A DNA stretch of 64,000 bases from Psychrosphaera haliotis (GTDB taxonomy: Bacteria > Pseudomonadota > Gammaproteobacteria > Enterobacterales > Alteromonadaceae). The position numbers were made by a program, and so were the translations under genes. The DNA lies in assembly GCF_009728465.1 (NCBI RefSeq), contig NZ_WOCD01000001.1:186001-250000 (forward strand). The letters run 5' to 3'. Of this stretch, positions 1-9,738 are shown piece after piece (the first letter of the stretch is position 1; each line of letters opens with the position of its first letter). The notes beneath the pieces were generated by a model, which did no database searches, was not told where the DNA came from, and saw only the letters and a program-made list of their open reading frames with translations.

Positions 1-29
1 TAAAAGCATAATTGCTATAGGATATCTCT

Positions 30-986
30 GTGCCTGATATAAAGCTCTTCGCTGGAAACGCTACCCCAGAACTTGCCGAAATCATCAGTAACCGTCTTGA
101 CATCGACCTAGGAAACGCCACTGTAGGCCGCTTCAGTGACGGTGAGATTAGTGTTCAAGTTAATGACAACGTTCGTGGATCGGATGTTTTCATCATTCAA
201 TCTACGTGTGCTCCTTGTAATGACAACCTAATGGAATTAATTGTGATGGTTGATGCTCTCAGACGTGCGTCTGCAGGCCGTATCACTGCTGTTATTCCTT
301 ACTTTGGTTATGCAAGACAAGACCGACGTGTTCGTTCAGCACGTGTTCCAATTACTGCAAAAGTTGTTGCAGATTTCCTGTCTAGTGTAGGTGTTGACCG
401 AGTATTAACGGTTGATCTTCATGCTGAACAGATTCAAGGCTTTTTTGACGTTCCTGTTGATAACGTATTTGGTAGTCCGATCTTAGTGGACGACTTACGT
501 AAAAAAGGATTCGACCTAGCCGATGATGTAGTGGTTGTGTCACCTGACATTGGTGGTGTAGTAAGAGCCCGAGCTATTGCTAAACTTCTTAATGACAAAG
601 ACCTAGCCATCATCGATAAGCGTCGTCCTCAAGCAAACGTTGCTCAAGTGATGCATATAATTGGAGATGTTAAAGGCCGTGATTGTATTATGGTTGATGA
701 CATGATCGATACCGGTGGAACATTATGTAAAGCCGCTGAAGCGTTAAAGGCACAAGGCGCTAAGCGCGTATTTGCTTATGCGACTCACCCTGTTTTTTCT
801 GGCAATGCCATTGAAAACCTTAAAAACACAGTTATTGATGAAGTTATTGTAACGGATTCAATCCCATTACCCGCCGACATCGCGGCATTACCAAACGTTA
901 GGCAACTAACACTAGGTAATATGCTTGCTGAAGCAATTCGTCGACTCAGTAATGAAGAATCAATATCGGCGATGTTTGATCACTAA
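30..986 (+). CDS. prs: Ribose-phosphate pyrophosphokinase
   Basis: Makes PRPP from ribose 5-phosphate and ATP in the cytoplasm, feeding purine, pyrimidine, histidine, tryptophan and NAD synthesis. The 318-residue length is typical of bacterial Prs. Seen in the protein: FSDGE and [12 protein letters not shown] near the N-terminus, the [11 protein letters not shown] flexible-loop motif, [12 protein letters not shown], and the PRPP-binding loop [10 protein letters not shown] near residue 225. The start is GTG, with AGGA at 19-22 seven bases upstream. A strong intrinsic terminator follows at once, so it is probably the last gene of its transcript. Identification is firm from motifs. Confidence 0.97.
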   Translation: MPDIKLFAGNATPELAEIISNRLDIDLGNATVGRFSDGEISVQVNDNVRGSDVFIIQSTCAPCNDNLMELIVMVDALRRASAGRITAVIPYFGYARQDRRVRSARVPITAKVVADFLSSVGVDRVLTVDLHAEQIQGFFDVPVDNVFGSPILVDDLRKKGFDLADDVVVVSPDIGGVVRARAIAKLLNDKDLAIIDKRRPQANVAQVMHIIGDVKGRDCIMVDDMIDTGGTLCKAAEALKAQGAKRVFAYATHPVFSGNAIENLKNTVIDEVIVTDSIPLPADIAALPNVRQLTLGNMLAEAIRRLSNEESISAMFDH

Positions 987-1006
987 CACCGCCAAATGGT
1001 TGCATT

Positions 1007-1033
1007 AAAAAAGCGGCCATGGCCGCTTTTTTT
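1007..1033 (+). terminator. Intrinsic terminator after prs
   Basis: A perfect GC-rich hairpin (AGCGGCC/GGCCGCT) is flanked by an A-run upstream and seven to eight T downstream, about 20 bases after the prs stop. The symmetric A/T flanks mean it could also work for the convergent lipoprotein gene. Confidence 0.92.
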
Positions 1034-1066
1034 GTCACTGTGATCAACACTAATATCAAATTTCGT

Positions 1067-1441
1067 TTATGGGCATTTCAGTTTAATATCAGCCGATTTT
1101 ATTTCTTTAACATCTTTAAAGCCTAGTAACTGGGCTTTCTCAAAGTCTGAAGAACTAATTTGATAAACATTGATCGTTCCCTCATTTTGGCCACATGCCT
1201 GGGGATACATTAGCCCATCATTTTTTCTTGCGGAACAATTAACAACAATGCCATTTTCTGTTAATTCCTTAACCATAACGTTTAACGCCATTCCTTGCGA
1301 AAAGCATTGTTTCTTGTTTGCATCTTTATAAACATTTACAAACGATACCGTTTGTTCTGAAACTACATCGTTTGTTGTATTACTGGTTGCACTACAAGCA
1401 GCAAGACCACATACTAAGGCTATTAAAACGCTATTTTTCAT
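1067..1441 (-). CDS. Small uncharacterised lipoprotein
   Basis: A 124-residue protein with a lipoprotein signal peptide: charged start MKNS, hydrophobic core, and lipobox LAAC with the modifiable Cys at about residue 16. The mature part is soluble and has four further Cys (CFSQG, VVNCS, QACGQ and the C-terminal KCP), which could form two disulfides in the periplasm. No family was recognised; compact Cys-paired lipoproteins such as RcsF are similar in general plan but not in sequence. It lies downstream of, and overlaps by 11 bases, the four-helix membrane gene on the same strand, so the two are probably co-transcribed. AGGATAA precedes the ATG. Confidence 0.72.
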   Translation of the reverse strand: MKNSVLIALVCGLAACSATSNTTNDVVSEQTVSFVNVYKDANKKQCFSQGMALNVMVKELTENGIVVNCSARKNDGLMYPQACGQNEGTINVYQISSSDFEKAQLLGFKDVKEIKSADIKLKCP

Positions 1442-1841
1442 TATTTATCCTATATTCATCTTTATTATTAAAAGAAGAAAACACATCTGTACTTTTATTC
1501 AACCTTAAAAAACGGTCATAAATTACATCTATTAATACAATGATACTGATGACTATTAAATAACCTGTAAATATAATCATAGTTGTTGGGTCATAATTTT
1601 TTGTAGCTAAAAATGCAATTAAAAACAAAAAATTTGAAATAACAGCTGAATACATCAAGCCGATAATACCATCTCTAATAGCATTCAAATTTATAATACC
1701 GGCAGGTAAACATATTAGAGCAACAACAAACCATACCGCATCTGGTATACCTTGTGGGTTCTCTTTCATCAATTCGTATATACCAAGAATTATCAATGTA
1801 ATCATTGGTAATAAAGCAATAAAGCGTAACAACCTTCTCAT
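1431..1841 (-). CDS. Four-helix membrane protein, unknown function
   Basis: A hydrophobic inner-membrane protein with four predicted helices of about 20 residues separated by short loops, ending in a charged tail (RLNKSTDVFSSFNNKDEYR). No family was recognised. An ATG eight codons further upstream (1865) is in frame, but the ATG at 1841 has a clear GGAGAGG eight bases before it, while the 1865 ATG has no ribosome site. I therefore chose 1841, giving 136 residues. It overlaps the downstream lipoprotein gene by 11 bases. The pair sits as an inversion between prs and rplY, which are otherwise co-oriented housekeeping genes. Confidence 0.68.
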   Translation of the reverse strand: MRRLLRFIALLPMITLIILGIYELMKENPQGIPDAVWFVVALICLPAGIINLNAIRDGIIGLMYSAVISNFLFLIAFLATKNYDPTTMIIFTGYLIVISIIVLIDVIYDRFLRLNKSTDVFSSFNNKDEYRINNEK

Positions 1842-2049
1842 TTCGGTTACCTCTCCATTTGTCAAAGTGTGCTTTGATCTTTTTATTAGTAATTACGCAT
1901 ACTAGTAATAAAATAAAACGTGAACAAGCCTAAAATTGAAACTATTCTTGTATTACCTCTAATGTAAACAAGAGTAAGCCATAAATACTATTCCCTACTA
2001 TCTATACATAAGTAACTTCTTTACATTATTTTTATCCAATTAAAAATAG

Positions 2050-2161
2050 TTGAGTAAGCGCCTGCTTTCAATTAGAATACGCCGCCCCTCATATTTGCGG
2101 GGCAATGCGTTTTCTCTTGGTCGCGGGGGAAAACATAAACTTATTATTTTTGGAGAATTCC
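2050..2161 (+). promoter_or_regulatory. rplY promoter and structured leader; nothing else seen in 1842-2161
   Basis: A good sigma70 promoter is visible: TTGAGT at 2050-2055, a 17-base spacer, and TAGAAT at 2073-2078. The predicted leader of about 75 bases can form two hairpins, GCCCC/GGGGC (2084-2103) and GTTTTC/GAAAAC (2109-2134), before the GGAG ribosome site at 2152. E. coli L25 is reported to repress its own translation through its leader, so an autoregulatory role is plausible here, but that is inference. The AT-rich rest of the gap (1842-2049) shows no gene. Confidence 0.6.
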
Positions 2162-2785
2162 ATGTCTGAAGCTATTTATACATTAGAAGCTACAGTTCGT
2201 ACTGACAAAGGTACTGGTGCGAGCCGCCGCTTACGTCATGCTAACCAAGTTCCTGCAATCTTATACGGTGCTGATAAAGAAACTCAAAACCTTGCTCTTT
2301 CACACAACAAAGTGTGGCAAGCACAAGGCAACGAAGGTTTCTACTCTCACATTCTTACTCTAGTTATCGATGGTAAGAAACAAGAAGTTATCCTTAAAGA
2401 CGTTCAACGTCACCCGTACAAGCCTGTAATCATGCACTTGGACTTCCAACGTGTTGATGCTAAACAAAAACTTCACACTAACGTTCCAGTTCACTTCATC
2501 GGTGAAGAAGCTGCAACTAAGACTGGTGGCGTTGTTGCTCATACAATGACTGAACTTGAAGTAACTTGTTTGCCTAAAGATCTTCCTGAGTTCATTGAAG
2601 TAGACGTAGCTGGCCTAGAAATTGGTCAAACTCTACACATCAGTGACCTAGTACTACCTAAAGGCGTAGCGTCTGTTGAATTAGCAAAAGGTGAATCTCA
2701 TGATTTAGCTGTTGTTACTTTACACGCACCAAAGACTAAAGCAGAAGATTCAGAAGACGCTTCAGAAGAAGCAGATTCAGAATAA
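2162..2785 (+). CDS. rplY: 50S ribosomal protein L25 (long, CTC-type)
   Basis: Binds 5S rRNA in the large ribosomal subunit. This 207-residue form has the N-terminal L25 beta-barrel ([20 protein letters not shown], then a basic [13 protein letters not shown] stretch) followed by the C-terminal TL5/CTC domain and a very acidic tail rich in Glu, Asp and Ser. An in-frame ATG at 2105 would add 19 residues, but those codons lie in the leader hairpins upstream of the ribosome site. The ATG at 2162 follows GGAG by six bases and begins [10 protein letters not shown], as family members do. It leads into pth, 23 bases downstream, the usual rplY-pth-ychF order. Confidence 0.95.
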   Translation: MSEAIYTLEATVRTDKGTGASRRLRHANQVPAILYGADKETQNLALSHNKVWQAQGNEGFYSHILTLVIDGKKQEVILKDVQRHPYKPVIMHLDFQRVDAKQKLHTNVPVHFIGEEAATKTGGVVAHTMTELEVTCLPKDLPEFIEVDVAGLEIGQTLHISDLVLPKGVASVELAKGESHDLAVVTLHAPKTKAEDSEDASEEADSE

Positions 2786-2808
2786 TCTGTGTTGAATAGA
2801 CGTACAAA

Positions 2809-3399
2809 ATGAGTACTGATATTCAACTAATCGTGGGCCTGGCTAATCCGGGCCCCGAATACAAACATACCCGCCATAATGCCGGTGCTTGGTTCATTGA
2901 AGAACTTTGCCGAGCACAAAACATCTCTCTTAAAAACGATCCTAAATACTTTGGTTATACCGCAAAAATATTTATTGACGGTAATGAAGTTCGTGTATTA
3001 ATCCCAACCACCTTTATGAATTTAAGTGGTAAATCTGTAAGTGCATTAGCTAACTTCTTCAAAATTAAACCAGAGCAAATCCTAGTAGCGCATGACGAAT
3101 TAGATATGCCACCAGGAAAAGTAAAGATCAAACAAGGCGGTGGTCACGGCGGACATAATGGTTTAAAAGACATTATCGCCAAAATGGCTAATAACAAAGA
3201 ATTCTATCGACTCCGTATTGGAATCGGTCACCCTGGCAGTCGTGAAAAAGTCACGGGCTGGGTATTAGGTAAAGCCCCACAAGTTGACCAAGAAAAAATT
3301 GATGCTGCCGTTGATGAAGCAACACGCTGTATGGATATTTGGTTTAAACAAGACTTAAAAAAGGCACAGAGCCGATTGCATTCATTTAGCGCAGAGTAG
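2809..3399 (+). CDS. pth: Peptidyl-tRNA hydrolase
   Basis: Releases tRNA from peptidyl-tRNAs that drop off the ribosome. The 196-residue length is normal. Family signatures seen: [17 protein letters not shown], with the catalytic His of the HNAG segment near residue 24; the NLSGKSV segment with its Asn; [10 protein letters not shown] with the active-site Asp near residue 97; and the glycine-rich [11 protein letters not shown]. The ribosome site is poor and the gene lies 23 bases after rplY, so translation may depend on that transcript. Confidence 0.96.
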   Translation: MSTDIQLIVGLANPGPEYKHTRHNAGAWFIEELCRAQNISLKNDPKYFGYTAKIFIDGNEVRVLIPTTFMNLSGKSVSALANFFKIKPEQILVAHDELDMPPGKVKIKQGGGHGGHNGLKDIIAKMANNKEFYRLRIGIGHPGSREKVTGWVLGKAPQVDQEKIDAAVDEATRCMDIWFKQDLKKAQSRLHSFSAE

Positions 3400-3483
3400 T
3401 CTAAGCAAAGTACATTATTAAGACTTAGTATTACGTCGTTATCTGATTTATTAAATTATAAAATTTGAACTTAAGGAACCATC

Positions 3484-4575
3484 ATGGGTTTTAAATGTGG
3501 CATAGTAGGTTTACCAAATGTTGGTAAATCAACACTATTTAATGCGTTAACAAAAGCAGGTATTGAAGCTGCTAACTTCCCTTTTTGTACTATTGAACCA
3601 AATACTGGTGTAGTACCTGTTCCTGACTTACGTTTAGACAAACTAGCCGAAATAGTTAAACCTGAGCGTGTCATCCCTACAACAATGGAATTTGTTGATA
3701 TTGCCGGTCTGGTAAAAGGCGCGTCAAAAGGCGAAGGTTTAGGTAATCAGTTTTTAGCGAACATTCGTGAAACTGATGCTATTGGCCATGTAGTTCGTTG
3801 TTTTGACGATCCAAACATTGTTCACGTTGCTGGCGAAATCAACCCACAAGAAGATATTGATGTTATCAATACCGAACTTGCCTTAGCTGATATGGATTCT
3901 ATTGATAAAGCAATTTTTAGAAATGCCAAAAAAGCCAAAGGCGGTGATGCCGATGCAAAATTTGAAACTAAGGTTCTAGAAAAATTAAAACCTATTGTTG
4001 ATGAAGGCGGCATGGCTCGTTCTGTTGATTTAACAAAGGAAGAACTAGCAGCAATTAGCTACCTAAACTTGTTGACCATGAAACCAACAATGTATGTTGC
4101 TAACGTTGCAGAAGACGGTTTTGAGAACAACCCTTTCCTAGATAAGGTTCGTGAAATTGCTTCTACTGAAAACGCAGTCGTTGTTGCCGTTTGTGCATCA
4201 ATTGAATCTGAACTATCTGAGCTTGAACCTGAAGATTTATCAGAGTTCATGGAAGATTTAGGTTGGGAAGAGCCTGGTCTTAACCGAGTTATTCGTGCTG
4301 GTTACGAATTGCTAACGTTACAAACGTATTTCACTGCTGGTGTTAAAGAAGTTAGAGCTTGGACTTTCCCTGAAGGTAGCACTGCGCCACAGGCAGCGGG
4401 TAAAATTCATACTGACTTTGAAAAAGGCTTTATTCGCGCAGAAATTGTTGGTTACAATGACTTTGTTGATAATAACGGTGAAGCTGGCGCTAAAGATGCT
4501 GGTAAATGGCGTCTTGAAGGTAAAGATTATATTGTTAAAGATGGTGATGTGATCCACTTCCGCTTTAACGTTTAA
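3484..4575 (+). CDS. ychF: Redox-regulated ATPase YchF/OLA1
   Basis: An Obg-family P-loop protein that prefers ATP to GTP and associates with ribosomes. At 363 residues it is full length. The sequence shows the P-loop [15 protein letters not shown] at residues 6-20, the G2 region [20 protein letters not shown] (G3), and NVAED in place of the NKxD guanine-specificity motif, the hallmark of the YchF branch. A C-terminal TGS domain covers roughly residues 280-363. AAGGA precedes the ATG. An intrinsic terminator follows. Confidence 0.96.
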   Translation: MGFKCGIVGLPNVGKSTLFNALTKAGIEAANFPFCTIEPNTGVVPVPDLRLDKLAEIVKPERVIPTTMEFVDIAGLVKGASKGEGLGNQFLANIRETDAIGHVVRCFDDPNIVHVAGEINPQEDIDVINTELALADMDSIDKAIFRNAKKAKGGDADAKFETKVLEKLKPIVDEGGMARSVDLTKEELAAISYLNLLTMKPTMYVANVAEDGFENNPFLDKVREIASTENAVVVAVCASIESELSELEPEDLSEFMEDLGWEEPGLNRVIRAGYELLTLQTYFTAGVKEVRAWTFPEGSTAPQAAGKIHTDFEKGFIRAEIVGYNDFVDNNGEAGAKDAGKWRLEGKDYIVKDGDVIHFRFNV

Positions 4576-4607
4576 TTTATAACCAAACAATTAAAGTGTT
4601 TTGAAAG

Positions 4608-4632
4608 AACCTTCCATTCGGAAGGTTTTTTT
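4608..4632 (+). terminator. Intrinsic terminator after ychF
   Basis: A perfect stem AACCTTCC/GGAAGGTT with a four-base loop is followed by a run of T, about 30 bases after the ychF stop. Confidence 0.92.
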
Positions 4633-4834
4633 ATGTATTAAAACTAGTCTTTAAGCATGAATGATTTGGGATTTATATACTTTAATTCTGAGCTTTATTA
4701 AAAATAGTAAATATTCGTTTGTTACAGAAACATAATTTTTTACCCAAAACGGCCTTAATTAATACAAAAAACCACCGAGTTGCACAAATTAAAACCAAAC
4801 GATACGTTAAGTGACATTTTCTTTAAAAAAGCAG
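4633..4834. other. AT-rich intergenic stretch, no gene seen
   Basis: About 200 bases between the ychF terminator and the tRNA promoter. It is AT-rich with stops in all frames and no convincing hairpin or repeat. It may hold an UP element or Fis sites for the tRNA promoter, but none was identified. Confidence 0.5.
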
Positions 4835-4863
4835 TTGACGAGAAAGGGTCGCATCAGCATAAT
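4835..4863 (+). promoter_or_regulatory. tRNA operon promoter
   Basis: TTGACG (-35) and CATAAT (-10) are separated by exactly 17 bases. The A/T-rich stretch before the -35 resembles an UP element. A GC-rich segment, ACGCCACATCGC, follows the -10, as at stringently controlled stable-RNA promoters. It lies 39 bases before the first tRNA. Confidence 0.8.
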
Positions 4864-4902
4864 ACGCCACATCGCTTGAGGCGGTAATCGAAACAAAGGA
4901 AT

Positions 4903-4979
4903 GGCTACGTAGCTCAGCTGGTTAGAGCACATCACTCATAATGATGGGGTCCCCTGTTCAAATCAGGGCGTAGCCACCA
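4903..4979 (+). tRNA. tRNA-Met (CAT), elongator
   Basis: A 77-base cloverleaf with acceptor GGCTACG/CGTAGCC, an encoded CCA, and anticodon loop CTCATAA in a CATCA/TGATG stem. The sequence is close to E. coli metT rather than the initiator tRNA, since it has the normal 1-72 pair. It is the first of four tRNAs in one transcript. Confidence 0.96.
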
Positions 4980-5015
4980 TTCGATTACACTACCAACCTC
5001 ATAGCATCAAGATTT

Positions 5016-5100
<85 letters not shown>

Positions 5101-5145
5101 CTTAAAGTCATGGTCTTAAATCTTAAAGTTCATGCAAAGTTTAGT

Positions 5146-5220
5146 TGGGATATCGCCAAGCGGTAAGGCAGCGGGTTTTGATCTCGCCATTCCCAGGTTC
5201 AAATCCTGGTATCCCAGCCA
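5146..5220 (+). tRNA. tRNA-Gln (TTG), copy 1
   Basis: A 75-base cloverleaf with acceptor TGGGATA/TATCCCA, encoded CCA and anticodon loop TTTTGAT. It differs from the next tRNA only at acceptor pairs 4:69 and 5:68. Confidence 0.96.
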
Positions 5221-5228
5221 CTTATTGT

Positions 5229-5303
5229 TGGAGTATCGCCAAGCGGTAAGGCAGCGGGTTTTGATCTCGCCATTCCCAGGTTCAAATCCTGGTACTCCAG
5301 CCA
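5229..5303 (+). tRNA. tRNA-Gln (TTG), copy 2
   Basis: A 75-base cloverleaf with acceptor TGGAGTA/TACTCCA, encoded CCA and the same anticodon as copy 1. It starts only eight bases after copy 1 ends. The four base differences between the copies keep both acceptor pairs intact. Confidence 0.96.
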
Positions 5304-5309
5304 CTTTTA

Positions 5310-5336
5310 AAGCCTCGCACTTGCGAGGCTTTTTTC
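5310..5336 (+). terminator. Intrinsic terminator of the tRNA operon
   Basis: A perfect stem AGCCTCGC/GCGAGGCT with loop ACTT is followed by six T, seven bases after the last CCA. Confidence 0.93.
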
Positions 5337-5425
5337 TTTCTAAAAACTTCATTAAATTTAATTTTACCCTTACCTCATTTTTGTCATAGACTTATGTTTA
5401 TGTAAAACAATGAACGGCAATAGTT

Positions 5426-6766
5426 TTGAATAAACCATTAATAATTTTTACACTTTTTGGTCTATTTTGCAGTCCTCTGCTCAGCGACGAATATCACTAT
5501 AAAAATATACTAGTAGGTACTAAGGCAATTGGTTTAGGTGGCGCATTCGCTAGTATCGCCGATGATATGTCCGCCGTATTTTACAACCCTGCTGGCCTTG
5601 CCAAATCAAAACTAAACAATTCTGCTTCTTTGAGCACCTTCTCTTGGGAACGTTCACAATTAAATGATGTTTTTTCAAATCAAGGTGACTTTTCACGTTC
5701 CTCTTTTTCCATCGTGCCAAGCTTTTTAGGTACGGGTAAAAATTCAGAAAAATGGCATTGGAGCGTAGTTTTTGCTGTTTCAGACTTATCTACCGAGCGA
5801 AACTTTTCTAAGGTAGAACTTCCTTTTGTTGGGCCAGATGGAAATATTGCTGGTACACAAACTGAATATGGCAATATAGACCTCGACAACGCTTCATATG
5901 ACTTAGGATTTGGCACCGCCATTAACATCGCCCCTAACTGGTCAGTTGGTGCGTCGTTAATAGCAAAATATAAGCAATTTGAGACGGTACAAGGCTCTGG
6001 CATTGATGCTGCAGTGGATACGCCTCTTGGTATACTAAAAAGTGGCTTTACAGCGACCAGACGCCTCAGTGATGAGAATATTATATTAACCCCTCAGTTC
6101 GGACTGCTATACAAAGGTGAAGGCTTTAGCTGGGGTTTAAAGCTTGCAAAAGATGTAGCGATTAACCGGAGTTTCACAGGCAGCCATCAAATTGTAGTTG
6201 CGTCACCAACACCTCTGCCACCTACAGCAAAAGCATCAAGTGTTGGAGAGGTCACAGGTTCAGAAAAACAGGAGTACGGCACCAACTTATCAACGGGCAT
6301 TTCCACAAAGCTTTCCAACTTATTAGTAAGCTTTGACCTTGATTATTATTCAGCTGTAGACGTTGAAGAGTTTACTGTCGCCCCTACACAACCTCCTATT
6401 AACCGAGACTTAGCTTCAGTGACAAACTATTCATTGGGCTTCAGTTATCCATTATCAGATACCAATACAATTCGCTTTGGTGTATTCACCGACAACTCAA
6501 ACGGAATTATAGATCCGGAACAGCCATTCCAGCGCTCAGAGGTGGTAGACATGGTAGGTTATAGCGTGGCGGTTAATACCGAGTTATTTGGCTTTCCGCT
6601 TTCTATTGGAGGATATTATAAACATGGTACCGGACAAGTTAGGCTTTCAGATATAAGGGTTGTAGAACGTATTGTTGGACTCCCACTTTATCCTGAAAGC
6701 AATATTAATGACGTAAGTGACATGAAGCGTGAGTCTTTTGTTTTGTACCTCAGCGCTAACTTTTAA
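5426..6766 (+). CDS. FadL/OmpP1-family outer membrane transport protein
   Basis: A predicted 14-strand outer-membrane channel for hydrophobic compounds (FadL, TodX and OmpP1 family). The 446-residue protein has a signal peptide (about residues 1-20, before DEYHY). The family's N-terminal hatch signature follows: GTKAIGLGGAFASIADDMSAVFYNPAGLA at about residues 30-58. A long series of alternating beta strands ends in a terminal Phe (LSANF). The start is TTG at 5426; an in-frame stop 15 bases upstream leaves no room for another start. It stands alone between the tRNA array and the convergent ubiF-like gene. The substrate cannot be told from sequence; fatty acids or alkanes are family precedents. 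Confidence 0.85.
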   Translation: MNKPLIIFTLFGLFCSPLLSDEYHYKNILVGTKAIGLGGAFASIADDMSAVFYNPAGLAKSKLNNSASLSTFSWERSQLNDVFSNQGDFSRSSFSIVPSFLGTGKNSEKWHWSVVFAVSDLSTERNFSKVELPFVGPDGNIAGTQTEYGNIDLDNASYDLGFGTAINIAPNWSVGASLIAKYKQFETVQGSGIDAAVDTPLGILKSGFTATRRLSDENIILTPQFGLLYKGEGFSWGLKLAKDVAINRSFTGSHQIVVASPTPLPPTAKASSVGEVTGSEKQEYGTNLSTGISTKLSNLLVSFDLDYYSAVDVEEFTVAPTQPPINRDLASVTNYSLGFSYPLSDTNTIRFGVFTDNSNGIIDPEQPFQRSEVVDMVGYSVAVNTELFGFPLSIGGYYKHGTGQVRLSDIRVVERIVGLPLYPESNINDVSDMKRESFVLYLSANF

Positions 6767-6870
6767 CCTTGCCTTTAGCCTTATAATTTATGAACTTCAA
6801 CTGCTTAATCAATTATTTAATAAGCCTTGTTATTTGTCAGGGTTAAATGACAGCTATGTAAAAATCTGTA

Positions 6871-8085
6871 TTAAAAACCAAGCGCTTTTTTCATCACTTT
6901 TAATTTTGCACTAGGCAACGCATTAGCGGCTGATAACAACAAGTGACGAAAAGATTTAAGCAAGCCTTTGTCATTTGAAAAGAGATGATAAAAGCCGTCC
7001 ATCGCCGTCGACATAACTAAGCTGTCTCCTTTTCTATTTCGTTGATATACCGACAAGCGTTGATTCAGTTTATTGATATCACTTAAATCCGTGTCACCTA
7101 ATAACTCAATTAACTCTGCTGAGTCTTTAAAGCCAAGATTTACACCTTGTCCTGCTAACGGGTTAATCGTATGCGCAGCATCGCCAACCAATACCACTCT
7201 ATTTTTAACGTAGCTATTTGCTTGCCGACGAGTTAACGGGAAAGAAGCGGTTTTAACGATTTCAAAATCGCCAGGTAATTCAGGGAACGTGGTTAACACT
7301 TGTTCCTTTAGGTTATCAAGACTAAGACTTTTAAGGTGCCCCACTTTTTCTTTGCTGTCATACCAAATTAAACAAGCATAATTGTTGTTTAACGGTAAAA
7401 ACGCTTTAGGCCCACTAGGCTGAAACTCCTGCCAGGTAATGTCTTGTTGCTCAAATTGGGTGTTAATAGTGATGCTAAAACACTGCTGTTGATAGTCCCA
7501 ACCAGACGTTCCAATATTACTCAATTGTCTAACTTTACTATTTGCGCCATCAGCTCCAATTAATAAGTGTGACTCAACGTTAGTTTCGGTTTCTCCATCT
7601 GTCAGTGTCACTAATAGCTTTGAATCAGTTTTCTGTGAATAGGCAGTAATTACTGCACCAAAAACTACATCCACTTTCAAAGCAGACTGTTCTAATGCTT
7701 TATAAGCGGCTATTTGAATTGCTTCGTTTCTAATTAGCGAGCCTAAATGCGTTTCATTTATGTCATCCGCCGAAAACTCAACCACTGGAGTTCCCTTTTC
7801 CCAAGTTGCTAAACGTTTAAATGCACACGATGAAGCCTCATCAATTTCTTGCCAACTATTAATTTCACGAAGCCACGTTTCACTATACCTGTTTACAGCT
7901 GACACTCTTAATGGAGGTTCACTTAACCAGTTTGGTTGAGGCGCACCTTTTTCTATAAGCAAAACTGATTTGCCTTGTTGACCTAAGCCTAAGGCAAGGG
8001 ACGCACCCACCATACCGCCACCTATAATTACGGCGTCATATTGTTTATTAGCAATGCTGGATAGAGGCAATTCAGAAAAAGTCAT
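6871..8085 (-). CDS. ubiF: UbiF/UbiH-family FAD-dependent ubiquinone hydroxylase
   Basis: A flavoprotein monooxygenase that hydroxylates the ubiquinone ring at the membrane. The three family FAD motifs are present: VIIGGGMVGASLALGL near the N-terminus, GADGANSKVR in the middle, and LVGDAAHTINPLAGQGVNLGFKD near residue 290. A GTG at 8154 would add 23 residues that do not resemble family N-termini; the ATG at 8085 fits better, and the sequence from it is 404 residues long. The three paralogues UbiF, UbiH and UbiI are hard to separate by eye. UbiF is preferred because the gene is divergent from miaB next to a Met-Leu-Gln tRNA array, as in E. coli. Confidence 0.82.
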   Translation of the reverse strand: MTFSELPLSSIANKQYDAVIIGGGMVGASLALGLGQQGKSVLLIEKGAPQPNWLSEPPLRVSAVNRYSETWLREINSWQEIDEASSCAFKRLATWEKGTPVVEFSADDINETHLGSLIRNEAIQIAAYKALEQSALKVDVVFGAVITAYSQKTDSKLLVTLTDGETETNVESHLLIGADGANSKVRQLSNIGTSGWDYQQQCFSITINTQFEQQDITWQEFQPSGPKAFLPLNNNYACLIWYDSKEKVGHLKSLSLDNLKEQVLTTFPELPGDFEIVKTASFPLTRRQANSYVKNRVVLVGDAAHTINPLAGQGVNLGFKDSAELIELLGDTDLSDINKLNQRLSVYQRNRKGDSLVMSTAMDGFYHLFSNDKGLLKSFRHLLLSAANALPSAKLKVMKKALGF

Positions 8086-8280
8086 GGGAATCTCATTTGT
8101 TTTTATGCCTTTTATTATGCCAGAAACCTCAACAACACCAAGGGCTTTGAGCACTTTTTACAACTTCAATTAAATATTAGCCACAATACTGTATTGAATT
8201 CACTTTCAGTTATATCATTTTCACTGTAAAATACGCGGCCTTTTTATGAACAACTTTTCCATACGATTTACGAGAGAAGA

Positions 8281-9711
8281 ATGACAAAAAAACTACATAT
8301 TAAAACCTGGGGCTGCCAAATGAACGAGTACGACTCGCAAAAAATGGCAGATCTTTTGGATGACAGTCATGGATATGAGTTTACTGAACAGGCAGAAGAT
8401 GCCGATGTTATTCTATTGAATACCTGTTCTATCCGTGAAAAAGCGCAAGAAAAAGTATTCCATCAACTTGGTCGTTGGAAAAATTTGAAAGCTAAAAACC
8501 CTGACCTAATTATTGGTGTTGGTGGTTGTGTTGCCTCTCAAGAAGGTCAACATATTCGTGAGCGTGCGCCATACGTTGATATGGTTTTTGGTCCTCAGAC
8601 ATTGCATCGCTTACCAGAAATGCTTGAACAGATTAAATCGGGTGATGGCGGTTCAGTAATCGACATTTCATTCCCTGAAATTGAAAAGTTTGACCGACTT
8701 CCTCAGCCTACTACAGATGGACCTAGCTCATTTGTATCAATCATGGAAGGTTGCAGTAAATACTGTACATTCTGTGTTGTGCCTTATACACGCGGCGAAG
8801 AAGTATCAAGGCCAGTTGACGATGTAATATTTGAAATTGCACAATTAGCAGACCAAGGAGTTCGTGAAGTAAACCTTTTAGGTCAAAACGTAAATGCGTT
8901 CCGTGGTGCAACTCATGACGGCGACATTTGTCACTTTAGTGAGCTATTGCGTTTAGTGGCATCGATAGACGGTATCGACCGCATTAGGTATACCACTTCT
9001 CACCCGGTTGAATTTACTGACGATATTATTGCAGCCTACGAAGACGTGCCTGAGTTAGTTGATCACTTACACCTTCCAGTGCAATCTGGCTCTGACAGAA
9101 TATTAACTCAAATGAAACGTGGCCATACGGCGATTGAATATAAATCACAAATCAGAAAACTACGTAAAGTTCGTCCTAACATAAGCATGAGCTCTGACTT
9201 TATTATTGGTTTCCCTGGTGAAACTGCTGATGATCACGCAAAAACAATAAAGCTTATTGAAGATGTTGGTTACGACCACAGCTTTAGCTTTATCTATAGT
9301 GCACGTCCGGGTACACCTGCAGCCGACTTACCAGATGATGTAGAAGAGTCTGAAAAGAAAGAGCGTTTATACCAATTGCAAAGCTTAATCACTCATCAAG
9401 CAATGCAAATTTCACGCTCTATGGTAGATACAGAGCAAAGAATTCTGGTAGAAGGTCCATCAATAAAGAATCCAATGGAGCTTCGTGGCCGTACTGAAAA
9501 CAATCGTGTTGTTAACTTTGTGGGTCCACACACACTAATTGGTGGATTTGCCGACGTTAAGATTGTTGATGTTTATACCAACTCATTACGTGGCGAGTTT
9601 ATTCGTGGCGAAAATGAAATGGGTTTACGTCAAGAAGTATCACCGTCAGAAATTTTAGCAAAACGTCAAACAAATACTGATGAGCTAGGTGTTGCGACTT
9701 TTGCACCTTAG
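8281..9711 (+). CDS. miaB: tRNA-2-methylthio-N6-dimethylallyladenosine synthase MiaB
   Basis: A radical-SAM methylthiotransferase that converts i6A37 to ms2i6A37 in tRNAs reading UNN codons. At 476 residues it is full length. The N-terminal MTTase domain has the three auxiliary-cluster cysteines C12 (WGCQM), C49 (LNTCS) and C83 (GGCVAS). The radical-SAM cluster is C158-x3-C162-x2-C165 (GCSKYCTFC). A TRAM RNA-binding domain follows at about residues 380-445. GAGAGAAG precedes the ATG. It heads the miaB-ybeZ-ybeY-corC-lnt cluster, although a terminator-like hairpin separates it from ybeZ. Confidence 0.97.
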   Translation: MTKKLHIKTWGCQMNEYDSQKMADLLDDSHGYEFTEQAEDADVILLNTCSIREKAQEKVFHQLGRWKNLKAKNPDLIIGVGGCVASQEGQHIRERAPYVDMVFGPQTLHRLPEMLEQIKSGDGGSVIDISFPEIEKFDRLPQPTTDGPSSFVSIMEGCSKYCTFCVVPYTRGEEVSRPVDDVIFEIAQLADQGVREVNLLGQNVNAFRGATHDGDICHFSELLRLVASIDGIDRIRYTTSHPVEFTDDIIAAYEDVPELVDHLHLPVQSGSDRILTQMKRGHTAIEYKSQIRKLRKVRPNISMSSDFIIGFPGETADDHAKTIKLIEDVGYDHSFSFIYSARPGTPAADLPDDVEESEKKERLYQLQSLITHQAMQISRSMVDTEQRILVEGPSIKNPMELRGRTENNRVVNFVGPHTLIGGFADVKIVDVYTNSLRGEFIRGENEMGLRQEVSPSEILAKRQTNTDELGVATFAP

Positions 9712-9738
9712 CCGTATATTCTAGGTATTGGATAAGTT

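Noticed and set aside
2105..2161. Nineteen-residue N-terminal extension of L25
   Set aside because: The codons lie in the hairpin leader ahead of the GGAG ribosome site, and homologues start at MSEAIY.
3418..3435. Another copy of the TACTA motif upstream of ychF (ACTTAGTATTACG)
   Set aside because: Only one half-site matches, and the gene is unrelated housekeeping; chance is likely in AT-rich DNA.
5116..5389. Open frames on both strands across the two tRNA-Gln genes
   Set aside because: They are translations of tRNA sequence; the repeated peptide segments come from the duplicated tRNA.
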